NCBI RefSeq assembly: GCF_044793635.1
Contig: NZ_CP084992.1
Location: forward strand, 3,534,001-3,598,000
Origin: Virgibacillus_F necropolis_A
GTDB taxonomy: Bacteria; Bacillota; Bacilli; Bacillales; Amphibacillaceae
Length of the DNA stretch: 64,000 bases
Reading direction: 5' to 3'
Shown: one piece after another, positions 58,328 to 64,000 of the stretch
How positions within the stretch are numbered: position 1 is the stretch's first letter
Layout: each line of letters begins with the position of its first letter
Notes under the pieces: model-generated
Databases searched by the model: none
The model's input: only the letters and a program-made list of their open reading frames with translations
Told to the model about the DNA's origin: nothing
Position numbers and translations under genes: made by a program

Positions 58328-58867
58328 ATGATATTTCAAAATGATAAATTAGTCGTTCGAAAGCTTAAAGAAACTGATAAGATATTATTGGTTACTTGGT
58401 TATCGAATCCTGCAATTTTGGAGTACTATGAAGGACGCGATAAACCGCATGATATGGAGATGGTGACAGAGCATTTTTATAATCGAACTGATGATAGCGT
58501 GACTGGCTGTATTATGGAATACGACTCGAATCCGATAGGTTACATCCAATTTTATCAACTTGACGATGCGGAAAAAGAAGAGTATGGATATACCGATCTA
58601 ACTGAAAAGATATATGGAACTGACCAATTCATTGGAGAAGTTGACTATTGGAATCAAGGTGTTGGAACGCTTCTTGTTCGTTCGATGGTAGATTTTTTGA
58701 TCAATGAAAAAGGCGCCAACCGAGTTGTGATGGACCCACAAGCATGGAATGAACGCGCCATTTTTTGTTATGAAAAGTGCAACTTTCGTAAGGTGAAATT
58801 TTTACCTGAACACGAGCTGCATGAAGGAGAAATGCGGGATTGTTGGCTTGTAGAGTTTAGAAAATAG
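58328..58867 (+). CDS. AAC(6')-like GNAT acetyltransferase
   Basis: 179 aa. GTDQFIGEVDYWNQGVGT, VMDPQAWNERAIFCYEKCNF and LPEHELHEGEMRDCWLVEFR run parallel to the aminoglycoside 6'-N-acetyltransferase half of AAC(6')-Ie (GMDQFIGEPNYWSKGIGT; LPEHELHEG). Could acetylate aminoglycosides or an endogenous amine; many chromosomal homologues are silent for resistance. ATG 58328 after AAGGAG; the longer frame from 58253 begins before that site. Confidence 0.82.
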   Translation: MIFQNDKLVVRKLKETDKILLVTWLSNPAILEYYEGRDKPHDMEMVTEHFYNRTDDSVTGCIMEYDSNPIGYIQFYQLDDAEKEEYGYTDLTEKIYGTDQFIGEVDYWNQGVGTLLVRSMVDFLINEKGANRVVMDPQAWNERAIFCYEKCNFRKVKFLPEHELHEGEMRDCWLVEFRK

Positions 58868-58881
58868 AGAAATACGAAACA

Positions 58882-58908
58882 AGACTGTCCAGAGTAAATG
58901 GACAGTCT
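58882..58908. terminator. Terminator between converging genes
   Basis: Perfect 9-bp AGACTGTCC / GGACAGTCT stem with 9-nt loop. T-rich tail is poor. Confidence 0.55.
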
Positions 58909-58914
58909 CGTAGC

Positions 58915-59427
58915 TTAGCTTTGAAACAGTTTTGCAAAAGATTTCTTTTTCATTTCGTATTCTTTTTCTAAGGGAGGTTCTTGTTTTAGCGATTGGATTT
59001 CCAGTTTTAAAGCACTTATTTGTTTTTCAGTGGCCTTAATACGCTGTTTTTGTTTAGTTTGGTCTTCTTGTAAAATTTCTATGGATTCATCCTGGTCTGT
59101 GACTTTTTCTACTGTTTTTCCGATTGTCTGCATAACCGCTAGTATATTTTCATCGTAATTTTCTGGATCTGGTGACGATTGTATATCTTCTGTTGGAATT
59201 TCTACTGCGTTGGAAAAATTTTTATGTGCTAACATTTTCATGATCTGTGACTTATGATAGTTTTTAGCTTTGCATCTTTTGATGAAATTCAATACATTAA
59301 TTGCTTCTAGATGATAATATTGATCAGTCTCTGGGATATAACAATTATAATCTTCTATCCAATTCTCTACAGTGTTTTGTGGAACACCTACACTATGGCA
59401 TAAGCTAGTTATACTTATTAGTTCCAT
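58915..59427 (-). CDS. MerR-type HTH plus coiled-coil protein (RacA-like)
   Basis: 170 aa. N-terminal MerR-like winged helix (ISITSLCHSVGVPQNTVENW), acidic linker, a coiled coil (ESIEILQEDQTKQKQRIKATE onward) and a basic amphipathic end KKKSFAKLFQS. This order resembles RacA, which anchors the chromosome at the cell pole in sporulation; the similarity is architectural rather than sequence-strong. Weak ribosome site (GGTG). Confidence 0.5.
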   Translation of the reverse strand: MELISITSLCHSVGVPQNTVENWIEDYNCYIPETDQYYHLEAINVLNFIKRCKAKNYHKSQIMKMLAHKNFSNAVEIPTEDIQSSPDPENYDENILAVMQTIGKTVEKVTDQDESIEILQEDQTKQKQRIKATEKQISALKLEIQSLKQEPPLEKEYEMKKKSFAKLFQS

Positions 59428-59645
59428 TGTTTTTCACCGTCTTTCCTGGTAGATAAGAAACTATAAACTTTCCTATCTGCATAAGTGCAACTTTAACATT
59501 CTTCAAAAAGGGCGAATGCCAAGTTTTCTAATCACAGCCAGCAATTAAATTACGATCAGGTACTATAATAAAGATTGAAATTGGAATGAGTATGTTAAAA
59601 ATGTGGAAAAAGTAAGTAATGCAATTTATGATGTTTTTAATGATA

Positions 59646-60023
59646 CTAAAGTTGCATAATCAGTACGCCATCCTGATACGGTTCGGTATCATTAAAAATA
59701 CCCGCCGGAAAAATAAACGTCCAAGGTAAACTAGTTTCCTGCTTTAGGGTTACAGGCAAGGTGAAAGTATGCTCAGCTATTTGATTATCATTTATTTTAT
59801 AAATTAGTGGTTGATTTTTAAATTCCAATTCTTGATGACTTGTATTATGGATCAATACCATAACCAATAAATCTCCACGATGATTTTTTGCTTGTGAAAG
59901 GGAAGTGAATTGAACGTTCTTGTCTGGATCTAGACTTGTTGTTTCAAATGACTTCTTAATACGTTCTCGATCCTGATTGGCAATTGTTTTATCCCAAGCA
60001 GGGTGAAAAATAAGTTTTTGCAT
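59646..60023 (-). CDS. SLAP-domain protein (accessory Sec S-layer system)
   Basis: 125 aa. LIFHPAWDKTIANQDRERIK and the beta-rich core (GDLLVMVLIHNTSHQELEF; ITLKQETSLPWTFIFP-like) match SLAP domains, found with SecA2/SecY2-like S-layer export in some Bacillaceae. No signal peptide; probably cytosolic. Stand-alone gene. ATG after GAGGTG. The 59428-59645 gap holds only a short plus-strand frame ending VSNAIYDVFNDTKVA, without a good start. Confidence 0.7.
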   Translation of the reverse strand: MQKLIFHPAWDKTIANQDRERIKKSFETTSLDPDKNVQFTSLSQAKNHRGDLLVMVLIHNTSHQELEFKNQPLIYKINDNQIAEHTFTLPVTLKQETSLPWTFIFPAGIFNDTEPYQDGVLIMQL

Positions 60024-60187
60024 TAGTTGACACCTCTTTAATCATTTTCTTTCATATAATTATAAAGCTTTAGGAATTAGGAATAAAGATGAAACATGGG
60101 CAAATACCTGTGATTTTTTTTATTATTACTTTGTTTGGGATTATTTGCTAAACTTAATTTAGCGAATTAAAAGGGAGTGTCATTCAA

Positions 60188-60973
60188 ATGTTTTTTAAAG
60201 GGATAATGATGGTATTAGTTGTAATTCCATTAGTGTTATTGATTTGGTCGATGATTGATGTTAAGAAAGGTAAAAGAGAAAAGGTTAATTGGAAATTACC
60301 ATCAATTATATTTATCGTATTGCTCTTAGGGACACTTATTGGTGATATTTATCTTAGTAATGAATACTCCTTACCAATATTTCCAAACATTCATGACAAT
60401 ATCATTGCTTTAATTGTTATTGGAATTCTGTTTGGGATTATGGCAATTATTAATATTTTTGTATCTATTTCCATGAAGGGAGCTCCTAAAACCGTACATG
60501 ACGGTAAAAAGATGTGGAAGGTAATTGGGATTGGAGCTGCTTACTTTACAGTGATTTTTTTATGGTTTATTCCACTAGCGGGAAAGACAGCATATGTGGT
60601 TGATTTAAATACGGCTGTATCTGCAGAGGACAAAGAAGGAGATAGAGATTTTACGTTAGTATTGGTTAAATCAGAAGGTGATTGCTTAACTGTTCGAAAC
60701 TGTTCAGATGAAAACTTTAATAACGTATTTTACTTAAAAAATAACACCGATAGTGAAAAAGAGGTTCAGGTAAAAGTCAGAGCTCTGAATGAAGAAAAGC
60801 AAGAAATTGAAATAATAGATTCATTAATAATGAAAATTGATAGTGGGAAAATGAAAATGGTGAAAACCGAAGAAACAGACGAGGATACGAGTATATGGGA
60901 TAGGCATTCCTTTGAAACTGACGTACGAGTGGAATATTTTCAGTATAAAATTAGAATGAGAGAGATAGATTAG
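60188..60973 (+). CDS. Membrane protein with extracytoplasmic C-terminal domain, unknown
   Basis: 261 aa: four membrane helices up to about residue 130, then an acidic domain of about 120 residues with two cysteines (GDCLTVRNCSDENF) and NNTDSEKEVQVKVRALNEEK, which looks like a beta-sandwich. Ribosome site AAGGGAGTG. No family recognised. Confidence 0.6.
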   Translation: MFFKGIMMVLVVIPLVLLIWSMIDVKKGKREKVNWKLPSIIFIVLLLGTLIGDIYLSNEYSLPIFPNIHDNIIALIVIGILFGIMAIINIFVSISMKGAPKTVHDGKKMWKVIGIGAAYFTVIFLWFIPLAGKTAYVVDLNTAVSAEDKEGDRDFTLVLVKSEGDCLTVRNCSDENFNNVFYLKNNTDSEKEVQVKVRALNEEKQEIEIIDSLIMKIDSGKMKMVKTEETDEDTSIWDRHSFETDVRVEYFQYKIRMREID

Positions 60974-61070
60974 AAGAGTTTGTATGATTAATAAGAATTT
61001 TAAATAGCATGAAACCCAACTCCATATTCATACGTAAACTTAATATACAATAATACGAGGAGTTGATTTC

Positions 61071-61262
61071 ATGGAAGACCAAGAGTTTATCGATATTGAA
61101 TTAAATAATAATGAATCATTAGCTGGTATTTTGCAGGAAGTTGTTGAAAAGAAGAGGGAGGAAACGGGTTCCTACAATATTATTGTTCAAAATGTAATAC
61201 CAGTGGGTGGGAATCAATTCACAATTATTCTACGAGAAGTTGTCTCAATTACTCCAATGTAA
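61071..61262 (+). CDS. 63-aa protein, unknown
   Basis: Acidic start (MEDQEFIDIELNNNE), a helix and a beta-rich end (YNIIVQNVIPVGGNQFTIIL). ATG after CGAGGAG. Followed after 45 bp by a zinc-ribbon gene. Confidence 0.5.
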   Translation: MEDQEFIDIELNNNESLAGILQEVVEKKREETGSYNIIVQNVIPVGGNQFTIILREVVSITPM

Positions 61263-61307
61263 AAGATAGCAGAAGGACCAATTTTTTAGATAAGGAGATT
61301 GATACAA

Positions 61308-61508
61308 ATGTCTCAGCAAGTTGATTGCCCAAAGTGTGGCAACAAGGAACTGAAGAAAGGTATTATTCGGGCAGCGCTTTCGGTGGTTCATATGTTTCCT
61401 GAAAATAATCCTCGAAGTAAATCCTCTCCAATCAGTTCGATATATTGTAAAAGTTGTGGTTACATACTGGAATCCTATATTGATCATCCGGAAAGATTGG
61501 AAGATTAA
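61308..61508 (+). CDS. Zinc-ribbon protein, unknown
   Basis: 66 aa with two CxxC pairs: DCPKCGNKELKKG and IYCKSCGYILES, a small zinc ribbon. Possibly nucleic-acid or protein binding. ATG 61308 after AAGGAG. Confidence 0.65.
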   Translation: MSQQVDCPKCGNKELKKGIIRAALSVVHMFPENNPRSKSSPISSIYCKSCGYILESYIDHPERLED

Positions 61509-61670
61509 TACTTATATGAATAATAAACATAAAAATAATTACTGATTAGACTGAATTCACTATTGTCTATCCAAATACGTTACAATGAACATAGTTAGAT
61601 TTTGCATATGATATTTCATTTTGAGAATCCTATATACAAGTCGAATAATACAAAAAAACGAGGTTAATAC

Positions 61671-63116
61671 ATGATTGATAGTAATTTTGAGAATTATGGT
61701 ATAAGCGATGAAATAAAAAGGGCGCTTGGTGTGTTGAAATACGAAACGCCAACTGAAGTTCAGCGCGAAGTAATACCAGGAGCAATGGAAAGTCAGGATC
61801 TTGTAGTAAAATCCCAAACAGGCAGCGGTAAGACTGCGGCCTTTGGTATACCTATTTGTGAAATGATGGAATGGGAGGAAAAAAAGCCACAAGCTTTGAT
61901 TCTTACCCCAACCCGGGAGCTTGCTGTTCAAGTTCGGGATGATATAACGAATATCGGAAGGTTTAAACGAATCAAGGCGATGGCTGTTTATGGCAAAGAA
62001 CCATTTGCTAAACAAAAAGAAGAACTGAAACAAAAAACGCATGTAGTCGTCGGTACACCTGGTCGTGTAATGGACCATATTGAAAGAGAAACCCTTGATT
62101 TAAGCCAAATAAAGTATCTGATTATCGATGAAGCGGATGAAATGCTTAATATGGGTTTCATCAATGAAGTAGAAGCAATCATAAAGGAACTTCCTACAGA
62201 CAGAATAACGATGGTATTTTCTGCAACATTGCCTGATGATGTTGAGAAGCTCTGTCATAAGTATATGGTAGATCCTACTCATATCGAGATTGCTGATACA
62301 GGCGTAACAACTGGTACAATTGAACATCGTGTAATCGAAGTGAAGGACGATGAAAAAATATCTCTCCTTAAAGACGTAACGGTCGTTGAAAACCCAGACA
62401 GCTGCATCATTTTTTGCAGAACTAAAGAACATGTCGATACAGTGTATACTGAATTGAAAAAAGCGGATTACGCTTGTGAAAAACTTCATGGTGGATTAGA
62501 GCAGGAAGATCGTTTTGCAGTGATGGATGGTTTCAAGATGGGGAATTTCCGTTATCTTGTGGCAACCGATGTAGCTGCTAGAGGAATTGACATTGATAAT
62601 GTGACCATTGTGATTAACTATGACGTTCCAATGGAAAAAGAGAGCTATGTTCACCGTACGGGAAGAACCGGTCGTGCAGGTAACAAAGGAAGAGCGATTA
62701 CGTTTGCGACACCACATGAAGGTAAATTTCTGAAAGCAGTTGAAAGGTACATTGGCTTTGAGATACCTGCAATGGAAGCTCCTACTCGTCAGGAGGTTGC
62801 TGGTGGAAGAGCAGCTTTTGAAGAAAAAAGTAGTGGTCGTCGTATTGTGAAGAACAATAAAACGGCACGGATAAACAAAGATATCACGAAACTCCATTTC
62901 AGTGGGGGGAAAAAGAAGAAGATTCGAGCGGTAGATTTTGTTGGAACGATTGCGAAAATCCCTGGAGTTTCGGCAGATGATATTGGCATTATAACCATCC
63001 AGGATAATTTTTCCTATGTTGATATTCTTAATGGCAAAGGCTCATTAGTCATACAGGCTATGGAAAAGACACCAGTCAAAGGGAAGAAGCTGAAGGTTAG
63101 TAAGGCGATAAAGTAA
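61671..63116 (+). CDS. dbpA: DEAD-box RNA helicase DbpA (YxiN type)
   Basis: 481 aa. Motif I SQTGSGKT (Lys54), PTRELAVQV, DEAD at 153-156, SAT, and HRTGRTGRAG. The C-terminal region after a basic linker (HFSGGKKKKIRAVDFVGTIA; KLKVSKAIK) is the DbpA RNA-binding domain, which in YxiN recognises hairpin 92 of 23S rRNA. Acts in 50S ribosome assembly. B. subtilis YxiN is of equal length (479). Confidence 0.92.
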   Translation: MIDSNFENYGISDEIKRALGVLKYETPTEVQREVIPGAMESQDLVVKSQTGSGKTAAFGIPICEMMEWEEKKPQALILTPTRELAVQVRDDITNIGRFKRIKAMAVYGKEPFAKQKEELKQKTHVVVGTPGRVMDHIERETLDLSQIKYLIIDEADEMLNMGFINEVEAIIKELPTDRITMVFSATLPDDVEKLCHKYMVDPTHIEIADTGVTTGTIEHRVIEVKDDEKISLLKDVTVVENPDSCIIFCRTKEHVDTVYTELKKADYACEKLHGGLEQEDRFAVMDGFKMGNFRYLVATDVAARGIDIDNVTIVINYDVPMEKESYVHRTGRTGRAGNKGRAITFATPHEGKFLKAVERYIGFEIPAMEAPTRQEVAGGRAAFEEKSSGRRIVKNNKTARINKDITKLHFSGGKKKKIRAVDFVGTIAKIPGVSADDIGIITIQDNFSYVDILNGKGSLVIQAMEKTPVKGKKLKVSKAIK

Positions 63117-63130
63117 ATACATTAAAGAAG

Positions 63131-63160
63131 AGGATGGTTATGTTGAGTCATAATTGTCCT
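63131..63160 (+). terminator. Intrinsic terminator of dbpA
   Basis: AGGATGGTTATG pairs fully with CATAATTGTCCT when G-U is allowed; 6-nt loop and TTTTTT. Confidence 0.65.
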
Positions 63161-63167
63161 TTTTTAA

Positions 63168-63225
63168 TTAGGCTCTTTTTGTTGCTATTTAAACCCTGTA
63201 AAAAATTGTGTCATAACAAAATCTA
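63168..63225. repeat. Partial end of the GC-rich modular repeat, copy 4
   Basis: AGGCTCTTTTTGTTGCTATT and GTCATAACAAAATCT follow, in inverse, the right end of copy 3 (ATGACAAAATTTTTAAC...AATAGCAACAAAG...GAGCCT). Only this end is present; the GC-rich body is missing. The remaining gap to 63487 holds no gene. Confidence 0.6.
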
Positions 63226-63487
63226 AAAAGTGATAGTTTTCGGAATCAAAAATGTTATTTTTGTTGTACAGATTTGAATAATTTTCAATAAGAGCAGTCT
63301 TCCGCAATACGGTAGGGCCATATTGTTTAATAACTTATTGTGTACTTGAGGGGGATATGTAAAAATACTCTATTTCAAAAATTGGGGAAGGTATTTTATT
63401 AACAATGTCGAATACTTATTTAGCACGAAGTTGTTTTATTATTAAGGTGTTAATTTTATTCGAAATGAAAAAAGGGAGAGAACTGGC

Positions 63488-63988
63488 ATGATGCATCCTG
63501 CATTAAAAATGTACGACTACCACGTATGGGCAAATGGAGTCGTCATGGACCGTTTAAAAGAGCTGCCAGAGGACATTTATAGTAAGGATATTCAGAGTGG
63601 TTTTTTCTTCTGTATCAAAGGTATTATCCCACATTTACACCGTGGACTGCGGCTGGTTTGATGTGATCTCAGGTAAAAGCATGCAGGAGGCACTAGCGTC
63701 TGCGAATCAGTTAAGCGAACAAGTGGAAGTAGAAAATATTGACAAAATGGAGAAAAGATATTTAGATTTGTCGCAGCGATTTAAAGCACTTCTCAACAAC
63801 CAGGAGTAAATTGACAAGTTGATAATCCGTATGCTGGGCCACTTGAAACTTCTGTTTCGGAAACGGTGATGCATGTTGTCACACAGTGGTCATACCATCG
63901 TGGGAATATAGCCACGATGCTGAGGCAGATGGGGCACAGTTCTGTTATGCAGGACTATGGACTATTTCTGTATTCTAATAAAACTTAG
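63488..63988 (+). pseudogene. DinB/YfiT-like gene with several frameshifts
   Basis: Three frames carry successive parts: MMHPALKMYDYHVWANGVVM (from 63488), VFSSVSKVLSHIYTVDCGWF (from about 63597) and VDNPYAGPLETSVSETVMHV, QWSYHRGNIATMLRQMG (from 63818 to TAG 63988). All three DinB histidines are present. The first shift is one extra base in GGTTTTTT; the second, near 63806-63817, needs more than one change, so this is a genuine pseudogene rather than a single read error. Confidence 0.7.
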
Positions 63989-64000
63989 TAAAAATATAAC

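Noticed and set aside
1..64000. tRNA, rRNA, prophage, transposase or integrase genes
   Set aside because: Looked for characteristic T-loop sequences and family motifs on both strands; none seen.

Overview
The window is chromosomal DNA of a low-GC, endospore-forming member of the Bacillaceae, most like the halotolerant Oceanobacillus/Virgibacillus group. The grounds are AT-rich DNA with strong AGGAGG-type ribosome sites, spore genes (sspO, cwlJ, DUF1540, a RacA-like HTH protein), a SLAP-domain S-layer accessory protein, a BCCT osmolyte transporter, and GC-rich intergenic repeats of a kind common in that group. No rRNA, tRNA, prophage, transposase or CRISPR array was seen.

Layout. 0-15 kb: a secreted GH84 beta-N-acetylglucosaminidase with two CBM32-like domains, then small membrane proteins and lipoproteins, an EamA permease, a DUF3231 protein, an exported alpha/beta hydrolase, PAP2 and HAD phosphatases, a YqjA-like exporter, a frameshifted Tubby-like gene and sspO. 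15-22.4 kb: a TetR regulator, a long GC-rich repeat, and an acyl-CoA catabolic cluster (HSD10-like SDR, LCAD/IVD-type acyl-CoA dehydrogenase, thiolase, alpha-methylacyl-CoA racemase, acyl-CoA ligase) that points to methyl-branched acids. 22.4-31 kb: BCCT transporter, the yojN/yojO MoxR-VWA pair split by a two-unit repeat, and an XRE regulator with its membrane partner. 31-42 kb: cwlJ and a divergent 55-aa gene, a CYP152 fatty-acid peroxygenase, a broken DJ-1/PfpI gene, an orphan OppA, and a guanine-type riboswitch controlling a lipoprotein purine nucleosidase/phosphorylase. 42-50 kb: a membrane module of RDD, DUF4129, DUF4350, MoxR, DUF58 and SpoIIM-family proteins. 50-64 kb: a ThDP enzyme plus aldehyde dehydrogenase operon, PdxH-like oxidase, DedA, DHFR, site-2 protease, AAC(6')-like acetyltransferase, SLAP protein, the DbpA/YxiN helicase and a decayed DinB gene.

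Three patterns cut across genes. (1) Several genes have a well-placed Shine-Dalgarno sequence but AUU or AUA where the start codon should be; the RDD gene at 49269 is the clearest. (2) At least four genes carry single-base indels, so either pseudogenes or base-calling errors are frequent here. (3) Two full-length and one or two partial copies of a GC-rich modular repeat sit in intergenic gaps, two of them just upstream of operons.

Many real starts lie inside longer open frames; I placed starts by the ribosome-binding site. Functions rest on motif recognition by eye, with no database search.
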